Shown piece by piece: positions 22,908 to 31,035 of a stretch of DNA of 64,000 nt. Made by a program: the position numbers and the translations under genes. A model generated the notes under the pieces. It was not told the DNA's origin. It saw nothing but the letters and a program-made list of their open reading frames with translations, and did no database searches. This DNA comes from an uncultured Lactobacillus sp. (lineage in GTDB: Bacteria > Bacillota > Bacilli > Lactobacillales > Lactobacillaceae): positions 186,001-250,000 of the forward strand of contig CALNAJ010000027.1 of assembly GCA_937874695.1 (NCBI GenBank), read 5' to 3'. Every line of letters starts with the position of its first letter. Position 1 is the stretch's first letter.

Positions 22908-23256
22908 GTTTACTCGATTTTTAAATTGGTCTTTGGCTATGTATTGCCACATGTCACGTGTCTAGACCAACTAATAGATGATTGGTCTAGGCGGTAAGAT
23001 AGCTAAAGTTCGGAATTTACAGATGGTGAATTTGCGTATTTTGAACTAATAATTAGCAATCAGAGCCGTTTACTCTATAATTCTAAATGAAAGTCCCCTG
23101 GAAACGTCATTTACTGAAATTACTTATAGTTTGTTCAGTCATAGCTATTAATAAAAGCAAATGTAATATTACAAACGCCGATTTTGCTGGAATTTCAAGG
23201 ACAAGCACGAAAAATTATGCTATAGTTGGTGAGAATGTTTAGAAAGGATTGAGTTA
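22908..23256. other. Gene-free stretch with a perfect inverted repeat
   Basis: No gene is seen. CTAGACCAA (22962–22970) and TTGGTCTAG (22982–22990) form a perfect nine-base inverted repeat with an 11-base gap and no T run, so it is not a terminator. A TGCTATAGT extended -10 at about 23217–23225 probably drives the DUF1146–murA unit. Confidence 0.5.
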
Positions 23257-23484
23257 ATGAAACTTCTAGGGTTGCAAGCTATTCTAACGATTGTTAGTCA
23301 TTTGACGTTTATCGCCCTCGCGTTTTGGGCAATTTCGGCGTTACACATTGAACGACTAATGTCGGTGTACCCCCGTCAGGCACGGGTCGTTATCGTGATG
23401 TTATCGGTAGCGATAGGGTACGGCTGCAGCTCGTTCTTTCTGGACTTCATCAATAATGTTCGTAATCTGGGCTATTTACTATAG
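23257..23484 (+). CDS. DUF1146 family small membrane protein (YwzB-like)
   Basis: A 75-residue protein with two membrane helices (residues 6–28 and 43–65). Size, the hydrophobic pattern and position between atpC and murA all match the DUF1146/YwzB family of Firmicutes, whose function is not known to me. AAAGGATTGAG precedes the ATG, and the stop lies 30 bases before murA, so they are likely cotranscribed. Confidence 0.8.
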   Translation: MKLLGLQAILTIVSHLTFIALAFWAISALHIERLMSVYPRQARVVIVMLSVAIGYGCSSFFLDFINNVRNLGYLL

Positions 23485-23514
23485 GCAAGCCCGAAAATTC
23501 TTTGGAGGTATCCC

Positions 23515-24822
23515 ATGGAAAAAATTATCGTTCATGGTGGGAACCGCTTAACTGGTGAGGTTAATATCGAAGGCGCAAAGAATGCGGTTCTGCCAATCCT
23601 GGCAGCCTCAATCTTAGGTCAAGATGGACTCACCCACTTAGCAAATGTTCCAGTTTTATCTGATGTATATACGATGAATAAGGTCCTTCGTTTCCTGAAC
23701 CTGCGCGTTGATTTTAACGAAGAGCGGCGGGAAGTTACAATCGATGCGACCCACCAAGTATCAAGTGAAGCACCATTTGAATACGTTTCCAAGATGCGGG
23801 CATCCATCGTTGTGATGGGGCCACTGTTGGCACGGTTGGGTCATGCTCGAGTGGCATTACCAGGTGGTTGTGCTATTGGGACGCGTCCGATCGATTTACA
23901 TTTGAAGGGGCTTGAAGCCTTAGGCGCTCGGATTGAACAGCATGATGGCTACATTGAAGCCTTCGCTGATCAATTGAAGGGGACACACATTTACTTAGAT
24001 TTTCCTAGTGTCGGCGCAACACAAAATATCATGATGGCTGCCTGCCTTGCGCAGGGAACGACTGTGATCGATAATGTTGCCCGTGAACCAGAAATCGTGG
24101 ACTTAGCTAACGTCTTGAACAAGATGGGGGCTCACGTTCGCGGTGCCGGGACGGAAACGTTGCGGATCGATGGCGTTGAGAAGATGCACGGGACGGAACA
24201 CAACGTGGTTCAGGACCGGATTGAAGCGGGGACCTTTATGGTAGCTGCTGCATTGACTCAGGGTAACGTGCTGATCAAGGATGGTATTGTTGAACATAAC
24301 AAGCCCTTAATCTCTAAATTACAGGAAATGGGCGTACAAGTGACTGAAGAAGCCGCTGGTATCCGGGTCGTTGGCCCAGAAAAGTTATTGCCAACGGATG
24401 TCAAGACCTTGCCATATCCTGGCTTTCCAACCGACATGCAGCCACAAATGACCATCTTACAGCTGGCTGCTGAGGGGACGAGTACGATGACCGAAACCGT
24501 CTTTGAAAACCGGTTCATGCATCTGGAAGAATTACGCCGGATGAATGCCCAGTTCCAAATCAACGGGCGGACAGTCGTGATGCACGGCCCAACCGACTTC
24601 AACGGTGCTGAAGTGGCTGCTACCGATTTACGGGCAGCCGCAGCGTTGGTTCTGGCCGGCTTGGTTGCTGACGGATACACGCAAGTGACGAACTTGAAGT
24701 ATCTTGACCGGGGCTACTATGACTTCCACAAGAAGTTGACGGCTTTGGGTGCTCAGGTCAAACGCGTCGACTTCCCAGAAGACGACACGGTGGTCTTGAA
24801 GAACACGCACGTCAAAAATTAG
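23515..24822 (+). CDS. murA: UDP-N-acetylglucosamine 1-carboxyvinyltransferase
   Basis: The first committed enzyme of peptidoglycan synthesis, transferring enolpyruvate from PEP to UDP-GlcNAc; 435 residues. The catalytic, fosfomycin-reactive Cys is Cys119 in [15 protein letters not shown], so intrinsic fosfomycin resistance through a Cys-to-Asp change is not seen here. KNAVLP near residue 22 is the substrate-binding segment. TTGGAGGT precedes the ATG. Firmicutes often have two murA genes; only this one is in the window. Confidence 0.96.
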   Translation: MEKIIVHGGNRLTGEVNIEGAKNAVLPILAASILGQDGLTHLANVPVLSDVYTMNKVLRFLNLRVDFNEERREVTIDATHQVSSEAPFEYVSKMRASIVVMGPLLARLGHARVALPGGCAIGTRPIDLHLKGLEALGARIEQHDGYIEAFADQLKGTHIYLDFPSVGATQNIMMAACLAQGTTVIDNVAREPEIVDLANVLNKMGAHVRGAGTETLRIDGVEKMHGTEHNVVQDRIEAGTFMVAAALTQGNVLIKDGIVEHNKPLISKLQEMGVQVTEEAAGIRVVGPEKLLPTDVKTLPYPGFPTDMQPQMTILQLAAEGTSTMTETVFENRFMHLEELRRMNAQFQINGRTVVMHGPTDFNGAEVAATDLRAAAALVLAGLVADGYTQVTNLKYLDRGYYDFHKKLTALGAQVKRVDFPEDDTVVLKNTHVKN

Positions 24823-24833
24823 AACTTATTTAG

Positions 24834-24857
24834 GGTGGCACTTGTGGCCGCCTTTTT
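24834..24857 (+). terminator. Short terminator after murA
   Basis: GGTGGC pairs with GCCGCC (one G·T), followed by TTTTTATT. Confidence 0.6.
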
Positions 24858-24994
24858 ATTATCATTTAGGGTGTTGGCACGCGTCAGCACCCGCTTGACC
24901 CCGGAAAAATTTACGACAATTCGGATGCCCAAGAGTGAGGATGAAACGTTAACAATTTGTTTAGTTCCCGCCTGAGCGTGAGAAACCGTTTAGA

Positions 24995-25017
24995 GTTGTC
25001 GGAGATTATGTTATAAT
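24995..25017 (+). promoter_or_regulatory. mbl: Promoter of mbl
   Basis: TATAAT at 25012–25017 preceded by TGT, an extended -10, with a weak TTTAGA 17 bases upstream. The same TATGTTATAAT string occurs before mreB at about 54138–54147. Confidence 0.55.
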
Positions 25018-25061
25018 GAAATGTTGAAAATTGGCATTAAAAATCAGGAGGACGCATAAGT

Positions 25062-26066
25062 ATGGCGAAAGACATTGGAATTGATTTGGGGACTGCGAAC
25101 GTTTTAATCTACGTGGTCGGCAAGGGTATCGTATTAAATGAACCATCAGTCGTTGCAATCGATACGAAGACTGACAAGGTATTAGCGGTGGGCTCCGAAG
25201 CTTATCGAATGGTTGGCCGGACCCCCGGTAACATTCGGGCTATTCGTCCCTTGAAGGATGGGGTCATTTCTGATTTCGATATCACTGAAGCCATGCTCTC
25301 CTATTTCATCAATAAATTAAGCGTAAAGGGCTTCCTATCCAAGCCTAACATCATGATCTGTGCCCCAACGAACATCACCGAGATTGAACGGAAGGCCATC
25401 ATTCAGGCTGCCGAAAAATCCGGTGGGGCCAAGGTCTACTTGGAATACGAACCAAAGGTCGCTGCGTTGGGTGCTGGCATGGATATCTTCAAGCCTAGCG
25501 GTAACATGGTAATCGACATGGGTGGGGGGACGAGTGACATCGCCATCCTTTCCCTGGGTGACATTGTGGCTAGCCGTTCAATTCGGGTCGCTGGTGACCG
25601 GATGAACACTGAAATCGTGAACTACCTGAAGCATCATCACAACCTGATTATCGGGGAACGGACCGCCGAAACTATCAAGATTAAGATTGGGACGGCTTAT
25701 CCAGAACCCGGTAATGATGAAAAGACGATGGATGTTCGTGGCCGGGATTCCGTTAGTGGGATGCCTACTGAAACGACGATTACCGCCACTGAAGTTGAAT
25801 TGGCCATCCATGATTCCGTTGACCAGATTGTATCAGCTGCCATGGCTGTGTTGGAAACGACACCGCCAGAATTAGCTGCGGATATTATCGACCGTGGGAT
25901 TATGTTGACCGGTGGGGGTGCCTTGCTCGATGGTATCGACAAGCTCTTCTCCGAAAAGTTGACGGTTCCAGTCATCATTTCCGAAGATCCACTGGATAAC
26001 GTGGCTAAGGGTGCTGGGGTGCTTCTGGAGCACATGGATACCAAGACCGCTAAGGAAAATAACTAA
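25062..26066 (+). CDS. mbl: MreB-like actin homologue (Mbl type)
   Basis: A rod-shape actin of 334 residues that polymerises at the membrane and guides lateral wall synthesis. The phosphate 1 motif [15 protein letters not shown] is at the N terminus, phosphate 2 DMGGGTSDIAIL lies near residue 150, and the adenosine motif [10 protein letters not shown] near 285. Position after murA and before rodA fits the Mbl paralogue; the second MreB at 54.2 kb sits with mreCD. Assignment to Mbl rather than MreB rests mainly on this context. AGGAGG precedes the ATG. Confidence 0.9.
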   Translation: MAKDIGIDLGTANVLIYVVGKGIVLNEPSVVAIDTKTDKVLAVGSEAYRMVGRTPGNIRAIRPLKDGVISDFDITEAMLSYFINKLSVKGFLSKPNIMICAPTNITEIERKAIIQAAEKSGGAKVYLEYEPKVAALGAGMDIFKPSGNMVIDMGGGTSDIAILSLGDIVASRSIRVAGDRMNTEIVNYLKHHHNLIIGERTAETIKIKIGTAYPEPGNDEKTMDVRGRDSVSGMPTETTITATEVELAIHDSVDQIVSAAMAVLETTPPELAADIIDRGIMLTGGGALLDGIDKLFSEKLTVPVIISEDPLDNVAKGAGVLLEHMDTKTAKENN

Positions 26067-26099
26067 TAGTCTGTGATTGGCACAGAAGGAGGCATCGCG

Positions 26100-26393
26100 A
26101 TGAAATGGTTACTGACGAAGCTGGTTCGTGGTTATCAACGGTTCATTTCACCGCTGTTTCCACCGACCTGTCGGTATTATCCGACGTGTTCGAATTACAT
26201 GCTACAGGCGTTAGCCAAGCATGGTGCAGTTAAAGGCGGCCTGATGGGGCTGGCACGCATTCTGCGTTGTCACCCCTTCGTTCGCGGCGGCGTTGATCCC
26301 GTACCGGATCATTTTACCTTACGCCGGAATTTTGCGGCCGAACAGGCTTACCGCAAGGAAATGGGCCTTGATAAAAATTCCCCCACTAAATAA
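26100..26393 (+). CDS. yidD: Membrane protein insertion efficiency factor YidD
   Basis: A 97-residue YidD protein that aids insertase-dependent membrane protein assembly. Motifs: [25 protein letters not shown] and the RILRCHPF…GGVDPVP stretch, all diagnostic. The frame starts at 26073, but AGAAGGAGG lies ahead of the ATG at 26100, which gives the family N-terminus. Often next to rnpA–yidC in other bacteria; in lactobacilli it is commonly found near mbl. Confidence 0.93.
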   Translation: MKWLLTKLVRGYQRFISPLFPPTCRYYPTCSNYMLQALAKHGAVKGGLMGLARILRCHPFVRGGVDPVPDHFTLRRNFAAEQAYRKEMGLDKNSPTK

Positions 26394-26405
26394 AGGAGAG
26401 TTGGC

Positions 26406-26630
26406 ATGAGTAAACGAGAAAAAGCAGTGCAAGTTACAGTTGATGAACAAAAATTGCCAGAAGGCGAAACAATGTCTATCTTAAAAATCGGCGACGAGAC
26501 GATTGGGACGGTTAAGCCAGATGGTGACCGCTTTGAAGCACAGCTCAATGACGGTGACGTCTACCGCGCAAAGACGGTTGACGAAGGTGTCGAACTGCTC
26601 TTACGGGACTACCACCTGCATCGCGGTTAA
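26406..26630 (+). CDS. DUF2969 family protein
   Basis: A 74-residue acidic protein starting MSKREKAVQVTV and resembling the DUF2969 family of Lactobacillales, found next to rodA/mbl genes. No membrane span. Role unknown; the setting hints at a link with wall elongation, which is inference. AAAGGAGAG precedes the ATG, and it is 12 bases downstream of yidD. Confidence 0.75.
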   Translation: MSKREKAVQVTVDEQKLPEGETMSILKIGDETIGTVKPDGDRFEAQLNDGDVYRAKTVDEGVELLLRDYHLHRG

Positions 26631-26647
26631 TAATTTTTAGTAAAGTT

Positions 26648-26686
26648 GGCCGCAGTGAATCGTTTAAATTCACTGCGGCCTTTATA
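26648..26686 (+). terminator. Intrinsic terminator after DUF2969 gene
   Basis: GGCCGCAGTGAAT pairs with ATTCACTGCGGCC in full, then TTTATACTT. Confidence 0.8.
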
Positions 26687-26724
26687 CTTAGGAGTATCTT
26701 AGTTTGAAATAAGGAGCAATCATT

Positions 26725-27930
26725 GTGGCAAAGAATGCGACAGAACAACGGACCGAGACGGATTCCCGAATTGACTGGGGAATTATCTTCTGTGTCCTGA
26801 TGTTAGCCTTAATTGGGTTAGCGTCCATCTATGTAGCGGCGACCCACGATAGTAGTGCCACGAGTATTACATCCGCTGTGGTCTCACAGTTAGTCTGGTA
26901 CGTTATTGGGACGGTTGCCATCATTATCATTATGCAATTCGACTCGGAACAGTTGTGGAAGGTGGCGCCGGTGCTGTATGGGCTGGGAATCTTCTTGCTG
27001 GCAGCCGTGCTGATTTTCTACAGTCGGGCGTACTATACCAACACCGGTGCTCGGAGTTGGTTTGCCATCGGGTCATTGACCTTCCAGCCGTCTGAAGTTA
27101 TGAAGCCTGCATTCATCCTGATGTTGGCGCGGGTCGTGACGGAACACAACAACCAGAATCCACTGCACACGGTGCAGACGGACTGGGTGTTGATTGGGAA
27201 GCTGATTCTCTGGACTTTACCAGTTGCCGTCCTACTGAAATTACAAAATGACTTCGGGACTATGTTGGTGTTCTTCGCCATCGTGGGTGGGGTCTTATTG
27301 GTTTCTGGGATTACCTGGAAAATCATTGCCCCCGCATTTGCAATCGTTGGGGGTGTCGGGGGAACCGCGCTGGCGTTGGTCACGACCGATGGTGGGCGAA
27401 AGATTCTGGAGAAGATTGGGTTCCAAGCCTACCAATTCTCCCGGGTCGACACCTGGCTGCACCCTTCACAGGATACCTCGAACAACGGGTATCAGTTATG
27501 GCAAAGTATGAAGGCGATTGGGTCCGGTGGTATCTTTGGAACCGGATTTAACGTCTCACACGTCTACGTGCCCGTTCGGGAATCCGATATGATTTTCTCC
27601 GTGATCGGTGAAAACTTCGGGTTCATCGGGGGTTGTGTCTTGATCTTCCTGTACTTCTTGTTGATCTATCAAATGATTCGAGTGACGTTCGATACCAAGA
27701 ACGTCTTCTACGCCTACATTTCCACTGGAGTTATCATGATGATTCTCTTCCACGTGTTCGAAAACATTGGGATGAGCATTGGGCTCCTGCCACTGACCGG
27801 TATTCCATTGCCGTTTGTTAGTCAAGGGGGGTCAGCTCTGATTGGGAACCTCATCGGAATTGGCTTAATCATGTCGATGCGTTATCATTATAAGAGTTAC
27901 ATGTTTAGTCGTAATGACGCATTTAAATAA
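26725..27930 (+). CDS. rodA: Rod-shape SEDS glycosyltransferase RodA
   Basis: A 401-residue polytopic protein of the SEDS family with about ten membrane helices; RodA polymerises lipid II glycan chains during side-wall growth together with a class B PBP and MreB/Mbl. Typical stretches: NTGARSWFAIGSLTFQPSE, KLQNDFGTMLV and GIPLPFVSQGGSAL near the C terminus. GTG start with AAGGAG upstream. Position next to mbl supports RodA rather than FtsW. Confidence 0.92.
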   Translation: MAKNATEQRTETDSRIDWGIIFCVLMLALIGLASIYVAATHDSSATSITSAVVSQLVWYVIGTVAIIIIMQFDSEQLWKVAPVLYGLGIFLLAAVLIFYSRAYYTNTGARSWFAIGSLTFQPSEVMKPAFILMLARVVTEHNNQNPLHTVQTDWVLIGKLILWTLPVAVLLKLQNDFGTMLVFFAIVGGVLLVSGITWKIIAPAFAIVGGVGGTALALVTTDGGRKILEKIGFQAYQFSRVDTWLHPSQDTSNNGYQLWQSMKAIGSGGIFGTGFNVSHVYVPVRESDMIFSVIGENFGFIGGCVLIFLYFLLIYQMIRVTFDTKNVFYAYISTGVIMMILFHVFENIGMSIGLLPLTGIPLPFVSQGGSALIGNLIGIGLIMSMRYHYKSYMFSRNDAFK

Positions 27931-27947
27931 AGAGGAGATCAGATAAT

Positions 27948-28250
27948 ATGGCTGAAATGGTAAAGTATTTTTGGACAAAATCAGTTGCTGATGGCACCCG
28001 TATTGGTTTAACCACTGAAGGACAAGACGAGTTAGGCACCATTAAATTTGCCAAGTTGCCTGCAGTTGGCGACACGGTCAAGAAGGGTGAAAACCTGTTG
28101 AGCGTAGAAGCTGACAAGGCTGTTTCCGACATCCAAAGCCCAGTTTCTGGTAAGGTTGCTGCCGTTAACCCAGCGTTGGCTAACGACTTCGATGCCTTAA
28201 ACGGAAGCGACACTGACGCCGCTTGGTTTGTGGACGTTCAAGAAGCTTAA
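27948..28250 (+). CDS. Short GcvH-like lipoyl-domain protein
   Basis: A 100-residue protein whose middle is a lipoyl domain: GDTVKKGENLLSVEADKAVSD, with the likely lipoylated Lys in the EADKAVSD turn (about residue 61), followed by SPVSGKVAAVNPALAND. It resembles glycine cleavage H protein but is shorter than the usual 125–130 residues, and no gcvT or gcvP is nearby. In Firmicutes lacking the cleavage system, GcvH-like proteins relay lipoate to other enzymes or serve ADP-ribosylation systems; which applies here is unknown. AGAGGAG precedes the ATG. Confidence 0.82.
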   Translation: MAEMVKYFWTKSVADGTRIGLTTEGQDELGTIKFAKLPAVGDTVKKGENLLSVEADKAVSDIQSPVSGKVAAVNPALANDFDALNGSDTDAAWFVDVQEA

Positions 28251-28262
28251 TTAGAGTGATCG

Positions 28263-28298
28263 AACCGGTTCGGCTCCACGTGGAGTTGAACCGGTTTT
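28263..28298 (+). terminator. Intrinsic terminator of rodA/gcvH-like unit
   Basis: AACCGGTTC and GAACCGGTT are perfect complements, and the inner bases CTCCACGTGGAG continue the pairing; TTTTTG follows. Confidence 0.85.
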
Positions 28299-28306
28299 TG
28301 CGTCCT

Positions 28307-28556
28307 CTAGGGGAAGTGCATGATTGTGGGCGGCGTTCGCCTCCGGCTGCCAGGGGTTCTGGTTGCTATGGGGAACGCCTGCAGCCGAAGGGCGGGCTTC
28401 CGGCTCGGTTGGCAACCTCGCGAAATTCGTGCGAGTTTCCCAACTCGTCCCACGCTGTAAACCCGGGGAGAAGCAAGCACCCGGGCTAACACCGTCGTCA
28501 CAGCAACCGCCACCCCTGGCCTCCTGCGGCTAGGCAACAAGGATGAACTTACCTAG
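28307..28556 (+). repeat. Three-armed palindromic repeat, copy C
   Basis: Forward orientation; core 28335–28535. Outer stem GCCAGGGGT with ACCCCTGGC. Arm 3 is AACCCGGG with CCCGGGCT, where other copies have GGCCGGG/CCCGGTC. Outer flanks CTAGGGGAAGTGCAT and ATGAACTTACCTAG prolong the stem with sequence not shared by other copies. It starts just after the terminator at 28298. Confidence 0.9.
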
Positions 28557-28692
28557 ATCGGTAAAACTGATTCAACTGGTGGTTAGCCGTCTTTCATGAC
28601 CATGACTCTCCGATGAGCTAAACCGGTCGTGCTTAACTTCTCCAAGCCGCCACTCCTGAAACCGGTTCCTTAGGCCTTTGCCTTCGAGTCGG

Positions 28693-28698
28693 GTATAA
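28693..28698 (+). promoter_or_regulatory. Candidate -10 element of SPFH gene
   Basis: A perfect TATAAT lies 40 bases before the ATG. No good -35 is visible at the expected distance, so the call is tentative. Confidence 0.4.
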
Positions 28699-28732
28699 TG
28701 GAAGTAGCTATTATAGAAATGGAGTGAGTAAC

Positions 28733-29584
28733 ATGGCAGAAAAGAATGTGTTTCACATCAACGGCTACTTGGGCTTGTTGATTGTTCTGGCTTTGTTTAT
28801 CGGTGGGGCTTGGATGATTTTTGAGGGTATCATGGTCCCATTAGCCATTATTATTTTAGTCTTGGCCGTTTTGGCTGCCAGCAGTTTGACGATCATCAGT
28901 CCTAATCAGTCCAAGGTCATGACGTTCTTCGGCCGTTACATTGGGACGATTCGGGAGGCCGGTTTGTATTTAACGGTGCCCCTAACTAACAAGTCGACGG
29001 TCTCACTGCGGGTTCGGAACTTCAATAGTGCTATCTTGAAGGTCAACGACCTCCAGGGGAACCCCGTTGAAATTGCGGCAGTGATTGTTTTTAAAGTCGT
29101 CGATACCAGTAAGGCTTTGTTCTCCGTGGAAGACTACGAGCAATTCGTGGAAATTCAAAGCGAATCAGCTATCCGCCACGTGGCGTCCGAATACGCCTAC
29201 GATAACTTTGGCGATGGCGAAGCCCTGACGTTACGGAGCAATCCAACCGAGGTCTCCAACCACTTAACGGAAGAATTACAGGAACGACTGAACGTGGCTG
29301 GGGTCAAGATTATTGAAACCCGGTTGACGCACTTGGCCTACGCCACCGAAATTGCCTCGGCAATGTTACAGCGGCAACAATCACAGGCTATCCTGTCCGC
29401 TCGGAAGATTATTGTGGAAGGGGCCGTGTCGATCACTGAGGGGGCCATCAGCCGGTTGGCCAATGAAACCGACCTGGAACTCAGCGATAATCAAAAATTA
29501 CAACTGATTAACAACATGATGGTCTCGATCATCAATGAACGGGGATCCCAACCGGTCATTAATACTGGTAAAATAGAGTCATAA
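28733..29584 (+). CDS. SPFH-domain (stomatin/prohibitin-like) membrane protein
   Basis: A 283-residue protein. Two adjacent N-terminal hydrophobic helices (about residues 10–30 and 35–55) are followed by the SPFH core (SPNQSKVMTFFGRYIGTIREAGL, then VEIAAVIVFKVVDT) and a C-terminal helical region (SQAILSARKIIVEGA) typical of bacterial slipin-type proteins. These form membrane-attached oligomeric cages in functional microdomains; the client here is unknown. GGAG precedes the ATG at 28733 by eight bases, so I preferred it to the in-frame GTG at 28724. It stands alone between repeat copies C and D. Confidence 0.88.
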   Translation: MAEKNVFHINGYLGLLIVLALFIGGAWMIFEGIMVPLAIIILVLAVLAASSLTIISPNQSKVMTFFGRYIGTIREAGLYLTVPLTNKSTVSLRVRNFNSAILKVNDLQGNPVEIAAVIVFKVVDTSKALFSVEDYEQFVEIQSESAIRHVASEYAYDNFGDGEALTLRSNPTEVSNHLTEELQERLNVAGVKIIETRLTHLAYATEIASAMLQRQQSQAILSARKIIVEGAVSITEGAISRLANETDLELSDNQKLQLINNMMVSIINERGSQPVINTGKIES

Positions 29585-29595
29585 TGACTTGACTG

Positions 29596-29660
29596 AAATT
29601 GAGCGCAATGGTTAATGCGTTACTGAATTTAGTACGCATTATCTATTGCGTTCATTGATG
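29596..29660 (+). other. Long hairpin downstream of the SPFH gene
   Basis: TGAGCGCAATGGTTAATGCG pairs with CGCATTATCTATTGCGTTCA with few mismatches, and the loop bases TACT/AGTA pair as well. There is no T run, so it is not a classical terminator; it may protect the 3' end of the message. Confidence 0.6.
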
Positions 29661-29709
29661 CAGGGGCTGGAGGACTAAGCACACTAGTAATTTTTCGGTT
29701 GGTATTTTT

Positions 29710-29927
29710 GATAATTGATAACACAAACTTTAGCCGAAGGAGGTCAGGGTGTAGCCGGCTGTGACGATGGCGTTAGCACGGGTGAATTTCCCGTGTTTAC
29801 GGCATGGGACGTGTTTGGAAACTCGCCTGCACTTGGCGAGGCTTCAAACCGAGCCGGAAGCCAGTTCTTTGGCTGCAGGCGGTCCCCACAGCAGGCGGAA
29901 CACTGACAGCCGCAGGCGACAATTATC
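29710..29927 (-). repeat. Three-armed palindromic repeat, copy D
   Basis: Reverse orientation; core 29731–29920. Outer stem GTCAGGGTGT with ACACTGAC. Arm 3 is CACGGG with CCCGTG (GTTAGCACGGG and CCCGTGTTTAC), a base combination not found in other copies. Flanks GATAATTG and CAATTATC add eight pairs that are particular to this site. Confidence 0.9.
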
Positions 29928-29978
29928 GGCAAGTCTATTCACAGAAATCAGAAAGAAAAATCACTGGAGGGTAACAAG

Positions 29979-30950
29979 ATGGATGAACAGATAGGGGAGT
30001 TGCAGCAGCAGCTCGCGACCCTGAACGAAGAGTTAAAGAATGGGACGGTTTACCAGTCCCTGGGGCCGCGGCTGGGGCAATTGATGGATGGTATCCACCG
30101 GCGGCGACGCACCCCCGTCACGTTACCTGATGATCAGGATGGTATCGAAGACCTCCTGAATACTTTGCGAGGTCGGCTCGAAAAGAATCAACCCCTGGAG
30201 ATCTCGGTTAAGGACTTAGACAGCTTGCTTAACCACCTGGCGTCACCCAATCCCGCCATTCGGTACAACGGCATTAACTTTACGGTTTACGATGCGCTGC
30301 AGCAGAACGCTTTGGGCGTTAACGATATGGTGACCTTGGTCAACTTTCTGAGTCGTGACGAAGCGCTATTCAGCCACATTCTTGAGCCCACCAACGCAGC
30401 AGTCTTTGGCCGAGCCGGGTCGGCTTCCTTGCTGGCAGTGGCTCTGCATTTTATTGCGGAGAAGGATGCCCAGGGGATGGTGGACTACAGCCGTCTGGTC
30501 AACCAAGTCGCCACTTATATCTGCCTGGAGACCGATACCCGGGGCTTTGTCAACCAACAGGGGTGGGCACACGCCTATGCCGCAATTATTGACCTGCTGA
30601 TGGTGTTGGCGGAGACGGATATTTTGCCGCGGGCCGACAAGCTCTTCCTGCTGATGACCTTGATTGAACGTCTGAAGCGCCTGACTACGCCGCTGATCTA
30701 CGGGGAAAACGACCGGATGGCCAACTACTTTGTGACGCTGACCAATCGGCACCCCCTATATGAGACAGCACTGCTGAACGCACTAAAACAGTGGCGATTG
30801 GCCGTGGCCCGTCGTCGTCGACCAGATAATCTGGCCGGGTGGAATCAGTTCTTTAATCGCAAGCGGTTGTCCGATGCCCTCCGTTTGAGAAATGACGCCA
30901 GTCCCAAACTCAAAAAATATTTGAACTCAACTATCGATTTTTTAGGCTGA
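29979..30950 (+). CDS. DUF2785 family protein
   Basis: A 323-residue, mostly helical, soluble protein. The stretch DTRGFVNQQGWAHAYAAIIDLL (residues about 178–199, given here only in part as RGFV and GWAHA) is the mark of DUF2785. The N terminus is a short coiled coil rich in Glu, Gln and Leu. Biochemical role unknown to me. GGAGGGTAACAAG precedes the ATG. It stands alone between repeat copy D and ddl. Confidence 0.72.
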   Translation: MDEQIGELQQQLATLNEELKNGTVYQSLGPRLGQLMDGIHRRRRTPVTLPDDQDGIEDLLNTLRGRLEKNQPLEISVKDLDSLLNHLASPNPAIRYNGINFTVYDALQQNALGVNDMVTLVNFLSRDEALFSHILEPTNAAVFGRAGSASLLAVALHFIAEKDAQGMVDYSRLVNQVATYICLETDTRGFVNQQGWAHAYAAIIDLLMVLAETDILPRADKLFLLMTLIERLKRLTTPLIYGENDRMANYFVTLTNRHPLYETALLNALKQWRLAVARRRRPDNLAGWNQFFNRKRLSDALRLRNDASPKLKKYLNSTIDFLG

Positions 30951-31035
30951 AATTTGCCAAAAAATATATTCAATTTTTTAGAGAAATGGTATACTGTAGG
31001 CTAACCGAAATATAAACGATAGGATGAGTGACAAA

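Noticed and set aside
23515..24822. Fosfomycin-resistant MurA
   Set aside because: Cys119 is present, so the known resistance change is absent.
28223..29906. Open frames of 60–90 codons inside repeat copies
   Set aside because: They lack ribosome binding sites, differ in frame and sequence from copy to copy, and follow from the GC-rich palindromic sequence.
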